Source: Flavobacteriaceae bacterium PS02338
GTDB lineage: Bacteria; Bacteroidota; Bacteroidia; Sphingobacteriales; Sphingobacteriaceae
Assembly: GCA_029959615.1 (NCBI GenBank)
Contig: JASCOD010000004.1
Span: 124,001-188,000 of the forward strand
Length of the DNA stretch: 64,000 bases
Direction: 5' to 3'
The position numbers were made by a program, and so were the translations under genes. The notes beneath the pieces are model-generated. The model was not told where the DNA came from and did not search any database. It was given only the letters and a program-made list of their open reading frames with translations. Below, piece by piece: positions 26,313 to 34,589 of this stretch; within the stretch, counting starts at the first letter, position 1, and the number at the start of each line of letters is the position of its first letter.

Positions 26313-28922
26313 ATGTCGGTAAGGGGAAATTCATTCAAATCCAATTCTTTTAAGCAAAATACAGAACAAGGTAAAGTTGGACAGAAACCTAGTCCAAGAG
26401 AACCCCGAATAAAACCTGAGTATCTTCCTAAATTTAATCTTCAGGATGGTAGGCTAGTTAAGATTATCGGTTTGTTCTTCGTCATCCTTTCTATCTATTT
26501 CTTAGTTGCCTTTACTTCTTATTTATTTACCTGGGAGGAAGATCAAAGCTATGTGATTGACGCAAATGGCGGTTGGGGTAACTTATTTAAAAGTGTTGAT
26601 GAATTAAGACAAAGTGGAGTAGAAGACCCAATTGTACAAAACTGGTTAGGCAAGATTGGTGCACTTTTATCGCATCAATTTATTTATGAGTGGTTTGGTG
26701 TAGCATCTTTCCTTTTCGTATTCGTATTCTTCGTGATTGGCTATAGAATGCTCTTCAAAGTGAAGATTTTTGCAGTAGAGAAAGTTTTGGCCTATAGCTT
26801 CTTTTTTCTATTGTTTATCTCTTTAGCATTTGGTTTCGGACATTCTTTTTTTGCCAAAACACCACATTTTTTAGAAGGAGAAATTGGTTACTGGAGTAAT
26901 AAGTTGTTAGAGGTTCAAATTGGCAGGACAGGGGTAGGTGGTTTATTGGTGTTCTTAGGTTTATCCGTTTTGATCATCGCCTACAATATTGATTTTAAAT
27001 TTCCAGAGAAACAACCTGTTCCTAATCCAAGAAGAATTATAGAGCCAGAAGTACCTGAAAATATTGAACTAGAAGAAGAAGAACCATCTGAACCAGTAGA
27101 GTTTAGCTTGAACGATAGGTATAGAAATCAACAAAAGCAAGAACAAAACATTGTTTTAACGCCAAGTAGATTTGAACGAGCTGAACCTGAGGAAGAAGCG
27201 CCTTCAATCCCATTGGGAACAAATGTTTTTTTAACGCCTACGGTAGCAGCGCCAGTAGTAGTGGCTGCGGCAGAAACATTAGCGCCAATTATCCCAGCGA
27301 TGGAAATTACACCTCCTTCTAAAGTAGAGGAGAAAGTAGATGAACCTGCTTTTACCATCGAAAAAACAGAAGAGGAAGCAAAATCTGATGAATTGGTAGA
27401 ACAGTTTGGTAATTACGATCCTACTTTGGATTTATCGGGCTATAAGTATCCGCACTTAGATTTGATGGAAAACTACGGAACCAATAAGATTTCTGTAAAT
27501 TCTGATGAATTAGAAGCTAATAAAAATAAGATTGTAGAGACCTTAAATCACTACAATATCGAGATTGATAAGATTAAGGCTACTATTGGCCCAACCGTTA
27601 CGTTGTACGAAATTATTCCAGCACCGGGCGTGCGAATTTCTAAAATCAAAAACTTAGAAGATGATATTGCCCTAAGTTTGGCCGCTTTAGGTATTCGTAT
27701 TATTGCACCAATGCCAGGTAAAGGAACTATTGGTATAGAAGTACCAAACTCGCATCCAGAAATGGTAGCAATGCGGAGCGTATTGGCCACAGAGAAATTC
27801 CAACAAACTACTATGGATTTGCCAATAGCTTTAGGTAAAACCATTAGTAACGAGGTTTACATTGCAGATTTGGCCAAGATGCCTCACTTGTTGGTGGCTG
27901 GAGCAACGGGTCAAGGTAAGTCGGTAGGAATTAACTCTATCTTGGTCTCCTTACTTTACAAGAAACATCCGTCTCAGTTGAAGTTTGTTCTAGTAGATCC
28001 TAAAAAGGTAGAGCTAACTTTGTTCAATAAAATTGAGCGCCATTTCTTGGCTAAATTGCCAGGTGGCGAAGATGCTATTATTACTGACACCAAAAAGGTG
28101 GTACATACTTTAAATTCACTTTGTATCGAGATGGATCAGCGTTACGATCTGTTGAAGGATGCCATGGTGAGAAACTTAAAGGAGTATAATGAGAAATTCA
28201 TCAAACGTAAGCTTAATCCAAATAATGGCCATCGTTTCTTGCCTTACATTGTTTTAGTGGTAGATGAGTTTGCCGATCTAATCATGACGGCAGGTAAAGA
28301 GGTAGAAACGCCTATTGCTCGTTTGGCACAATTAGCCCGTGCTATCGGTATCCACTTGGTTTTAGCAACGCAGCGTCCATCGGTAAATGTAATTACAGGT
28401 ACAATTAAGGCTAACTTTCCTGCCAGATTGGCGTTCAGGGTGCTGTCAAAAATTGACTCGCGTACTATTTTAGATAGCGGTGGAGCCGATCAATTAATTG
28501 GTAGAGGAGATATGCTTTTGGCTACCGGTAGTGACTTGATTAGGCTACAGTGTGCTTTTGTAGATACGCCAGAGGTAGATAGAATTTCTGATTTCATAGG
28601 TAACCAACGTGGCTATCCAGACGCTTATTTACTGCCAGAATATATCGATGAAAACGGGGAAGGAAGCACTAAAGATTTCGATCCAGATGATAAAGATGCT
28701 TTATTTGAAGATGCCGCAAGATTGATTGTGATGCACCAACAGGGGTCAACCTCATTGATCCAGCGAAAAATGAAATTAGGTTATAATAGAGCAGGAAGAA
28801 TTATTGATCAGTTAGAAGGTGCAGGCATTGTTGGGCCATTTGAAGGTAGTAAAGCTCGTGAGGTTTTAATTCCTGATGAATACGCTTTGGAACAATTCTT
28901 GAGTAACCTGAACAATAAATAA
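26313..28922 (+). CDS. ftsK: DNA translocase FtsK/SpoIIIE
   Basis: The 869-residue protein pumps chromosomal DNA during division. Four or more N-terminal membrane segments (about residues 45-230) anchor it at the septum. An acidic, Pro/Glu-rich linker follows (about 240-370), then the alpha/beta motor with Walker A GATGQGKS (530-537), Walker B-like IVLVVDEFADL and the ATQRPSVNVITG segment. The C-terminal winged-helix gamma domain, which reads KOPS-like polarity sites, is visible as STSLIQRKMKLGYNRAGRIID. Length and motifs are complete. lolA follows 22 nt later and is probably cotranscribed. Confidence 0.96.
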   Translation: MSVRGNSFKSNSFKQNTEQGKVGQKPSPREPRIKPEYLPKFNLQDGRLVKIIGLFFVILSIYFLVAFTSYLFTWEEDQSYVIDANGGWGNLFKSVDELRQSGVEDPIVQNWLGKIGALLSHQFIYEWFGVASFLFVFVFFVIGYRMLFKVKIFAVEKVLAYSFFFLLFISLAFGFGHSFFAKTPHFLEGEIGYWSNKLLEVQIGRTGVGGLLVFLGLSVLIIAYNIDFKFPEKQPVPNPRRIIEPEVPENIELEEEEPSEPVEFSLNDRYRNQQKQEQNIVLTPSRFERAEPEEEAPSIPLGTNVFLTPTVAAPVVVAAAETLAPIIPAMEITPPSKVEEKVDEPAFTIEKTEEEAKSDELVEQFGNYDPTLDLSGYKYPHLDLMENYGTNKISVNSDELEANKNKIVETLNHYNIEIDKIKATIGPTVTLYEIIPAPGVRISKIKNLEDDIALSLAALGIRIIAPMPGKGTIGIEVPNSHPEMVAMRSVLATEKFQQTTMDLPIALGKTISNEVYIADLAKMPHLLVAGATGQGKSVGINSILVSLLYKKHPSQLKFVLVDPKKVELTLFNKIERHFLAKLPGGEDAIITDTKKVVHTLNSLCIEMDQRYDLLKDAMVRNLKEYNEKFIKRKLNPNNGHRFLPYIVLVVDEFADLIMTAGKEVETPIARLAQLARAIGIHLVLATQRPSVNVITGTIKANFPARLAFRVLSKIDSRTILDSGGADQLIGRGDMLLATGSDLIRLQCAFVDTPEVDRISDFIGNQRGYPDAYLLPEYIDENGEGSTKDFDPDDKDALFEDAARLIVMHQQGSTSLIQRKMKLGYNRAGRIIDQLEGAGIVGPFEGSKAREVLIPDEYALEQFLSNLNNK

Positions 28923-28944
28923 AGAATTTAGATTTAAAGAGAAA

Positions 28945-29595
28945 ATGAAGAGATTAATATTAGTGTTTTTGGCCCTAGCTGTTTTTGGTTCGGTAGCTTC
29001 GGCGCAAACAGATCCTAAAGCAAAAGCTATTTTAGCGGAGGTAAGCAAGAAATATCGTTCTTATGATGTAGTAAAAACAGATTTCACCTTTACTTTAGAT
29101 AATAAACAAGCAAAAGTTAAGGAAACACAGCAAGGTACTTTATATGTTAAAGCGAATGCTAACAAGTATAAAGTTGCGATGACTAATCAAGAGCTAATTA
29201 GCGATGGTAAAGTGCAATGGACTTATTTGAAAAATGATAAAGAAGTGCAGGTTTCTAATGTAGATCCAAGTGGTGAGGCATTAAACCCAGCGAAAATCTT
29301 TACTATTTATGAAAAGGGTTTCAAATATGTTTATAATGGTGAGCAGAAAATAGGTAATAAAGTTTATCAAATGATAGATTTATCACCAACAGATGCTAAG
29401 AAAAATGTATTTAAGGTAAGATTAAGCATTGATAAAGTGGCTAAGCAAATCACTAATATTGTAGTTTTTGAGAAAAATGGAAACACTTATACCTACAATG
29501 TGAAAACATTTTCACCTAACGTGAAAGTTCCAGAAGCTACCTTTGCTTTCGATGCTAAGAAATATCCAGGTGTTGAGGTAGTAGACTTACGATAA
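28945..29595 (+). CDS. lolA: Outer-membrane lipoprotein carrier protein LolA
   Basis: A 216-residue exported protein with a clear signal peptide (MKRLILVFLALAVFGSVASA, cleavage before QTD). The mature part is the LolA half-barrel: alternating beta-strands with KETQQGTLYVKANANKYKV and a C-terminal VKTFSPNVKVPEATFAFD segment. LolA-type proteins carry lipoproteins across the periplasm from the inner to the outer membrane. In Bacteroidota several paralogues exist, so the lipoprotein role is inferred from the family. ftsK-lolA adjacency occurs in other bacteria too and supports the assignment. Confidence 0.88.
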   Translation: MKRLILVFLALAVFGSVASAQTDPKAKAILAEVSKKYRSYDVVKTDFTFTLDNKQAKVKETQQGTLYVKANANKYKVAMTNQELISDGKVQWTYLKNDKEVQVSNVDPSGEALNPAKIFTIYEKGFKYVYNGEQKIGNKVYQMIDLSPTDAKKNVFKVRLSIDKVAKQITNIVVFEKNGNTYTYNVKTFSPNVKVPEATFAFDAKKYPGVEVVDLR

Positions 29596-29621
29596 GTAGA
29601 TAGATAAAATTAATTATACAG

Positions 29622-29661
29622 CAAAAAGGGGTTTGGGCTATTAGCTTAGACCCTTTTTTGT
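29622..29661 (+). terminator. Probable terminator after lolA
   Basis: An imperfect hairpin with arms containing AAAAAGGGG and ACCCTTTTTT ends in a T-run, ~27 nt after the lolA stop codon. The A- and T-runs on either side could make it bidirectional. Confidence 0.5.
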
Positions 29662-29669
29662 TAGCTTTG
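29662..29669 (+). promoter_or_regulatory. Bacteroidota -7 element (TAGCTTTG)
   Basis: TAGCTTTG matches TAnnTTTG and lies 23 nt before the TTG start codon of the metallo-hydrolase gene at 29693. Confidence 0.6.
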
Positions 29670-29692
29670 GAAATCAACGTAAATCATTTGTT

Positions 29693-30457
29693 TTGAAGGT
29701 TACTTTTTTAGGTACGGGTACATCACAGGGCATTCCAGTTATTGGGTGTGGTTGTGAGGTATGTAAATCTGCCGACAAAAAGGATAAGCGATTAAGAGTT
29801 TCTGTTTGGGTCCAAACTGATGATAAGAGTATTGTAATTGATAGTGGCCCAGATTTCCGTTATCAGATGCTGCGGGCTGGCGTAGACGATCTAGATGCAA
29901 TTCTTTACACTCACGAACATAAAGATCATGTGGCGGGTTTAGATGACATCAGGCCATATAATTATATTCTTAAAAAACGGATAGATATTTATGCTACTGA
30001 ACGAGTACAGGAAGCATTGAAAAGAGAGTTTCAGTATATCTTCTCGGATGTAAAATATCATGGATTGCCGCAGATTAATTTGCATACCATTACCGATAAA
30101 AGCTTTAAAATAGGGAATACTGAAGTTACTCCTTTTGAGGTGATGCACTATAAGCTACCTATTTTGGGATATAGAATTGGCGACTTTACCTATATAACAG
30201 ATGCTAAAACGATAGATGATGAGTCTTTCGAAAAAATTAAAGGAACAAAGATTTTAGTCTTAAATGCACTGCAAAAGGAAAGCCATATTTCCCATTTAAC
30301 CTTTGATGAAGCGATTGAAATGGCTGAAAAGATAGGAGCGGAAACTACTTATTTTACACATATTAGCCATAATCTTGGCCTACATGAAGAAGTTAGTAAA
30401 GAATTGCCAGCCAACATAAAATTAGCTTATGATGGTTTGACTATTGAACTAGATTAA
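29693..30457 (+). CDS. MBL-fold metallo-hydrolase (PhnP-like)
   Basis: This 254-residue cytoplasmic protein starts with KVTFLGTGTSQGIPVIGCGCEVCKS, the typical opening of PhnP-like phosphodiesterases of the metallo-beta-lactamase fold. The metal site HEHKDH is at residues 74-79 and the later YITDAKTID and FTHISHNLGLH segments supply further ligands. The three Cys near the start could bind an extra zinc as in PhnP. The start codon is TTG: no in-frame ATG lies upstream, and the MKVTFLGTG start fits the family exactly. It probably cleaves a cyclic or linear phosphodiester; the substrate is unknown and no phn genes are nearby. Confidence 0.85.
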   Translation: MKVTFLGTGTSQGIPVIGCGCEVCKSADKKDKRLRVSVWVQTDDKSIVIDSGPDFRYQMLRAGVDDLDAILYTHEHKDHVAGLDDIRPYNYILKKRIDIYATERVQEALKREFQYIFSDVKYHGLPQINLHTITDKSFKIGNTEVTPFEVMHYKLPILGYRIGDFTYITDAKTIDDESFEKIKGTKILVLNALQKESHISHLTFDEAIEMAEKIGAETTYFTHISHNLGLHEEVSKELPANIKLAYDGLTIELD

Positions 30458-30465
30458 TATATTTG
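30436..30465 (+). promoter_or_regulatory. Promoter of tRNA-Leu(GAG)
   Basis: TTTG (30436-30439) and TATATTTG (30458-30465) are separated by 18 nt, a very good match to the Bacteroidota consensus. The promoter lies largely inside the end of the metallo-hydrolase gene, and the tRNA begins 11 nt after the -7 box. Confidence 0.8.
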
Positions 30466-30475
30466 CACTCCACTT

Positions 30476-30559
30476 ACCCAGGTGGCGAAATTGGTAGACG
30501 CACCAGCTTGAGGGGCTGGCGCCCTTAAGGGTGTGGGAGTTCGAATCTCCTCTTGGGTA
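30476..30559 (+). tRNA. tRNA-Leu (anticodon GAG)
   Basis: An 84-nt class II tRNA. The acceptor arms ACCCAGG and CTTGGGT pair with one G-U, and the discriminator is A. The anticodon stem CCAGC/GCTGG holds loop TTGAGGG with anticodon GAG, which reads CUC and CUU leucine codons. A long variable arm is present and the CCA end is not encoded. Confidence 0.95.
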
Positions 30560-30560
30560 C

Positions 30561-30596
30561 AGCCGGACTTTGAACGCTTCAAAGTCCGGCTTTTTT
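30561..30596 (+). terminator. Strong terminator after tRNA-Leu(GAG)
   Basis: A perfect 14-bp stem (AGCCGGACTTTGAA with its exact reverse complement) around a 3-nt loop is followed by TTTTTT, 1 nt after the tRNA. Confidence 0.95.
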
Positions 30597-30811
30597 ATGT
30601 AAAATCGGTCTAAAATGCTGTCTCAGCCTTATTCAAAGTATTTCTGCTAATTGCCAGTCTGGTAAGGAGTTACGAGCAGATTAGTTAGAACTATTTTTTG
30701 ATTGCTATCCCTAAGTTTGGTTTGTGCTATTGTGAATAAATCACTTGTAGTTGTTCTTATATGTTAGCTCCACATCGATTGAGTTCTTTTTTTGACTTAT
30801 TACTACGTTTT

Positions 30812-31231
30812 TCAATTACCCATTTGCTCCAGAAGTTCAACTGCTTTTGCTCTGATAAATGCTTCCTTGTCCTTTTTTACTTCTTCAAGTATTTCTCGTC
30901 TTTCTGTTGGAAGACAAAAGTATTTATCGGCCCATAAGTTTATTTCAATCATCAAGGGAAGTAAATCAATCCCTTTTTGCGTTAGTTTGTATAGTACTTT
31001 GGCTTTACTATCAGGATGGTCTTGTTTAGTAATTACGCCATTCTCTTCCAACATCAATAGTCTTGAAGCCAAAATATTAGTCGCTATTTTCTCATCCGAT
31101 TTTAAGAAATCGCCATAAGTACATTGTTTAGCAAACATTAAATCCCTGACAATTAATAACGACCACTTATCTCCCCATATATCTAATGAACTACTAATAG
31201 GGCATTCAGATCGCTTTTTTAAATTTTCCAT
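30812..31231 (-). CDS. HxlR-family transcriptional regulator
   Basis: A 139-residue winged-helix protein of the HxlR (DUF24) type. It shows CPISSSLDIWGDKWSLLIVRDLMF, including the family's N-terminal cysteine, and RLLMLEENGVITK for the recognition and wing region. Such regulators often respond to aldehydes, quinones or thiol stress through that Cys. It is divergent from an SDR-SDR-MDR oxidoreductase operon, whose promoter carries a matching palindrome, so it probably represses or activates that operon and itself. Confidence 0.9.
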   Translation of the reverse strand: MENLKKRSECPISSSLDIWGDKWSLLIVRDLMFAKQCTYGDFLKSDEKIATNILASRLLMLEENGVITKQDHPDSKAKVLYKLTQKGIDLLPLMIEINLWADKYFCLPTERREILEEVKKDKEAFIRAKAVELLEQMGN

Positions 31232-31250
31232 AAAATAATTTCTAAAAACA

Positions 31251-31280
31251 CTTGCAAATTAAAAGTTGTTTATATCTTTG
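31251..31280 (+). promoter_or_regulatory. Promoter of the SDR-SDR-MDR operon
   Basis: CTTG (31251-31254) and TATCTTTG (31273-31280), spaced 18 nt, match the Bacteroidota -33/-7 pattern. The operator-like palindrome at 31282-31298 follows immediately. Confidence 0.7.
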
Positions 31281-31281
31281 T

Positions 31282-31298
31282 GCTTGCAAAACGCAAGC
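31282..31298. promoter_or_regulatory. Probable HxlR operator
   Basis: GCTTGC and GCAAGC flank a 5-nt spacer, forming a perfect inverted repeat over the expected transcription start. A further half-site, ACTTGCAAA, lies at 31250-31258. The position suits repression of the downstream operon by the divergently encoded HxlR protein. Confidence 0.55.
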
Positions 31299-31326
31299 GA
31301 ATTTACGTAATTAATTTATAGATACA

Positions 31327-32055
31327 ATGAAAACAACAGGAAATACAATATTTATCAGCGGTGGAAGTGCTGGAATTGGGTTAGCTATCGCTAAAAAATT
31401 TAATGAAGTAGGTAATAAAATCATCATCAACGGGCGTAGTGAAGAACGCTTGCAAAGTGCTCTAAAACAATTGGACAATGCCATTGCCATACAAGGTGAT
31501 TTGTCAGTAAAAGCAGATCGCTTAAAAATTGCTGAGGAATTGAAGAATAACCATCCAACGTTAAATATCATCATTAATAATGCTGGTGCAGCTTTTATGA
31601 ACAATTTGAGCGATAGTAATAACAACTCAGCGGAAAAAGCTTTCGAAGAAATCAATACCAATTACATCAGCGTAATAGATTTTACAGCTTTAACTTTGCC
31701 ACAGCTTTTGCAACAAGAAGAGGCAGCAATTGTAAATGTTTCTTCAATAGCTGTTTTCAGATCTAATAAGTATCTACCAACGTACTCAGCAAGTAAAGCA
31801 GCACTGCATAGTTATACCCAAGGGCTTAGAGATACCTTTGCGGAAAATGAAAATTTAGGTGTTTACGAACTTTATCCACCTTTGGTAAACACAGAGTTTT
31901 CTGCAGAAATTGGTGGTGCAAATGGAATTCCAGCTTCGGAAGTTGCGGATGAGCTGTTCGATGCTCTAGGAAAAGATCAATTTGAAGTTCCTGTAGGCGA
32001 TACCAAGAAAATCCACGAATTGGTTATTCCAATTACAGAAAATGTTCCTCATTAA
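31327..32055 (+). CDS. Short-chain dehydrogenase/reductase (SDR)
   Basis: This 242-residue Rossmann-fold oxidoreductase has the cofactor motif ISGGSAGIGLAIA, the NNAG structural motif and the catalytic YSASK with upstream Ser in NVSSIAVF. The length fits classical SDRs, which reduce carbonyl groups with NAD(P)H. It is the first gene of a three-gene operon next to an HxlR regulator, suggesting detoxification of reactive carbonyls; the substrate is unknown. The C-terminal VGDTKKIHELV tail resembles that of the next gene, so the two are probably paralogues. Confidence 0.9.
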   Translation: MKTTGNTIFISGGSAGIGLAIAKKFNEVGNKIIINGRSEERLQSALKQLDNAIAIQGDLSVKADRLKIAEELKNNHPTLNIIINNAGAAFMNNLSDSNNNSAEKAFEEINTNYISVIDFTALTLPQLLQQEEAAIVNVSSIAVFRSNKYLPTYSASKAALHSYTQGLRDTFAENENLGVYELYPPLVNTEFSAEIGGANGIPASEVADELFDALGKDQFEVPVGDTKKIHELVIPITENVPH

Positions 32056-32067
32056 TTTCAAATCATA

Positions 32068-32832
32068 ATGAATTTAAAAGGAAAGACCATTCTCATTACG
32101 GGCGGCGGGTCTGGTATAGGACTAGAAGCTGCAAAGCAATTTTTGCAAATTGGAGCAAAAGTGATCATTACTGGAAGAAACAAAGATAAATTGGCCGCCG
32201 CAAAAATAGCTTACCCATCATTAACTATTATACAAAGTGATGTAGGTAATGAAGCAGATGCCCAATTTCTTTTTGACAAAGTTAAAGAACTTGGCGGGAT
32301 TGATATACTGTACAACAATGCCGGTGTTGGTATTCTGCCTACCAATTTAGGTGTAGCAAACGACAAACATCTAAACGGTGCCGTTTATGAAATGGAGGTC
32401 AATTATTTTGGTGTTATCCGCCTCAACAATCTTTTTATGGAAATGCTCAAATCAAGAGAGGAAGCGGCCATCATCAACACCACTTCCATCTTGAGTATTG
32501 TGCCATCGATGATAGAAGCTACTTACTCGGCATCAAAATCTGCATTGGCCTTCTATACTAAGTCTTTAAGGGGGCATCTACATATTTTGAACAGCAATGT
32601 AAAGGTTTTCGAACTGCTGCCGCCACTGGTAGACACGGAAATGGTTGCAGACCGCGATGATAAAAAGATAAGTTCCGAAAAATTGGTTAAGGGGTTGATA
32701 AAAGGTCTCGAAAAAAATCAATACACCATTCGTGTCGGTGATTCGAAACTGATTTATGTACTCAACCGTTTTTTTCCTAAGCTTACCTTTGGATTGATTA
32801 ATCCGAAGAAAATAAATTCAATTTTAAGATGA
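32068..32832 (+). CDS. Short-chain dehydrogenase/reductase (SDR)
   Basis: A 254-residue classical SDR with cofactor motif ITGGGSGIGLEAA, NNAGVGI and catalytic YSASK preceded by NTTSILSI. It starts 12 nt after the first SDR and overlaps the next gene by 4 nt, so translation is coupled. The C-terminal VGDSKLIYVLNRFFPK resembles the end of the preceding SDR. A carbonyl-reductase role is likely and the substrate is unknown. Confidence 0.9.
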   Translation: MNLKGKTILITGGGSGIGLEAAKQFLQIGAKVIITGRNKDKLAAAKIAYPSLTIIQSDVGNEADAQFLFDKVKELGGIDILYNNAGVGILPTNLGVANDKHLNGAVYEMEVNYFGVIRLNNLFMEMLKSREEAAIINTTSILSIVPSMIEATYSASKSALAFYTKSLRGHLHILNSNVKVFELLPPLVDTEMVADRDDKKISSEKLVKGLIKGLEKNQYTIRVGDSKLIYVLNRFFPKLTFGLINPKKINSILR

Positions 32833-33830
32833 AAGCATTTTCAATAAAAAAATACGATAAAAATGGAGATCTCGAACTTACTGATGTTCCTGTACCAATC
32901 ATAAAGGATGATCAAGTATTGGTAGAAATCCATGCTGCTGGTTTAAACCTGCTAGATGCCAAAATAAAATCGGGTGAGTTTAAGTTGATATTGCCCTATA
33001 AATTGCCACTCATTTTGGGGCATGATGTTGCAGGTGTAATTACAGAGGTAGGCGCAAAGATAACGCGGTTTAAGGTTGGCGATGAAATTTATGCTCGTGT
33101 TGCCGATTTTCACATTGGGGCTTTTGCAGAATATATCGCTGTTAGCGAAGATGACTTGGCATTAAAGCCCAAAAACATTACTATGGAAGAAGCTGCCTCC
33201 ATTCCTTTGGTTGCACTTACGGCATGGCAGGCTTTGGTAGAAAACGCTAAGTTGAAAAAGGGCCAAAAAGTATTTATTCAGGCGGGCTCTGGTGGTGTAG
33301 GTACTATTGCTATTCAGTTGGCGAAACATTTGGGTGCTACGGTTGCGACCACAGCAAGTGGAAATAGCTTTGAAATGCTGAAAAAACTTGGCGCAGACGT
33401 GCTGATAGATTATAGAAAAGAGGATTTTGAGACCATCCTGAAAGATTACGATGTGGTACTGAATAGCCAGGACAATAAAACATTGGAAAAATCACTGCGG
33501 GTAATTAAACCTGGTGGAAATGCAATTTCAATTTCTGGACCCCCTACAAAAGAATTTGCCAAAGCAATTGGCGCTAATTGGTTGATCAAAACTATTCTTT
33601 CATTGGTTAGTTTTGGTATCGTTAAAAAGGCAAAAAAACTTGATGTTGGCTATTCTTTTCTTTTTATGAAAGCTGATGGAATACAATTGAAAGAAATCAC
33701 TTCACTAATAGAAGCAGGGACAATCATTCCTGTATTGGATAAAGTATTTCCATTCAGCCATATCAACGAGGCATTGGAATACGTAGAAAGTGGGAGGGTG
33801 AAAGGGAAAGTGGTAGTGAAATTGAAGTAA
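32829..33830 (+). CDS. Zinc-independent NADP-dependent alcohol dehydrogenase/quinone reductase (MDR)
   Basis: A 333-residue medium-chain dehydrogenase/reductase. The GroES-like domain (about 1-130) contains LILGHDVAGVITEVG, and the cofactor domain contains FIQAGSGGVGTIAIQLAKHLGA. The zinc-ligand cysteines of classical alcohol dehydrogenases are missing, which places it in the quinone/enone reductase group. It overlaps the preceding SDR by 4 nt and ends the operon. Together with two SDRs and an HxlR regulator this fits reduction of quinones or unsaturated carbonyls. Confidence 0.9.
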   Translation: MKAFSIKKYDKNGDLELTDVPVPIIKDDQVLVEIHAAGLNLLDAKIKSGEFKLILPYKLPLILGHDVAGVITEVGAKITRFKVGDEIYARVADFHIGAFAEYIAVSEDDLALKPKNITMEEAASIPLVALTAWQALVENAKLKKGQKVFIQAGSGGVGTIAIQLAKHLGATVATTASGNSFEMLKKLGADVLIDYRKEDFETILKDYDVVLNSQDNKTLEKSLRVIKPGGNAISISGPPTKEFAKAIGANWLIKTILSLVSFGIVKKAKKLDVGYSFLFMKADGIQLKEITSLIEAGTIIPVLDKVFPFSHINEALEYVESGRVKGKVVVKLK

Positions 33831-34589
33831 AGCTAAAGTTTCTTTTCATTCCTAATTTGTCAGCTTTATTTCCAAGTTTGTTCGCTTCAGATTTACATAA
33901 TATACAGCAATCAGCCTTAAGTTTGGGATGGAGCCGAATCCCGTGTAGGGAAAAAAATGATTTTTGGCATAAATGACGGCATATTACCCCCCGATATCAG
34001 CACTTACTTTTGACCGGAAGCAAATTTCAAGGGAATATTTTTAAAGAACAAATTAAAGAATATTCCCTAGGTTAATTTTAGTTTCTCGCTTTTACCTCTT
34101 TTTGCTAAAAAATAGCTAAACAGTGTTTTTGATATTTGCCAAATCTTTTGTTTTATTATAATCTGGTCAAGGTATCCTTGATGAAAATTACCCTGGATTT
34201 GAACTGAAATTTATATGAACCCTTTTCGCTTCAAATCCTCGATAATGGGCTCGATAAGCGATAAAAAGCGTTTTAAATGTTCAAAGTATTCCTCCTTATC
34301 TGTATTCTTCTAAGTACATATACTCAGGTTATAAACCATACTTTAAACAACTCAAAGTAGGTTTTTTAATGTCAATATGTATGCTATGCTATCTTAGCTT
34401 TGTTCGAAATATTTCAGTTTAGTGTTCAGTCTAGCAATGGGGGTAATAGGAGACTAGGCTTGAGCTGTCAATAAAAATATTCTACCATTATTTTAAATTG
34501 GTGTTTAATTACCTCGATTTTAGGTTTAAATATTGAAATTCATATAAAGCTAATTTATGGTAACTAATACCAGTTAGGGAATATGGAAA
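33831..34589. other. Gene-poor region with decayed sequence
   Basis: This 759-nt region has no intact gene. It contains the decayed coding fragment at 34211-34293, a C-rich stretch near 33980-34020 (ATTACCCCCCGATATCAG) that looks foreign to the surrounding A/T-rich DNA, and otherwise nothing recognised. Confidence 0.55.
34211..34293 (-). pseudogene. Decayed gene-tail fragment, copy 1
   Basis: On the minus strand this reads the tail of a helical protein (EEYFEHLKRFLSLIEP, then IIEDLKRKGFI and stop), with an in-frame stop a few codons upstream. It is about 83 percent identical by eye to 37291-37372. Family not recognised; charged amphipathic residues only. It appears to be a remnant of a lost gene. 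Confidence 0.55.

Noticed and set aside
33975..34025. C-rich stretch (ATTACCCCCCGATATCAG) that recalled the end of an insertion sequence
   Set aside because: No inverted partner, target duplication or transposase fragment was found in the window, so I cannot support an insertion-sequence call.
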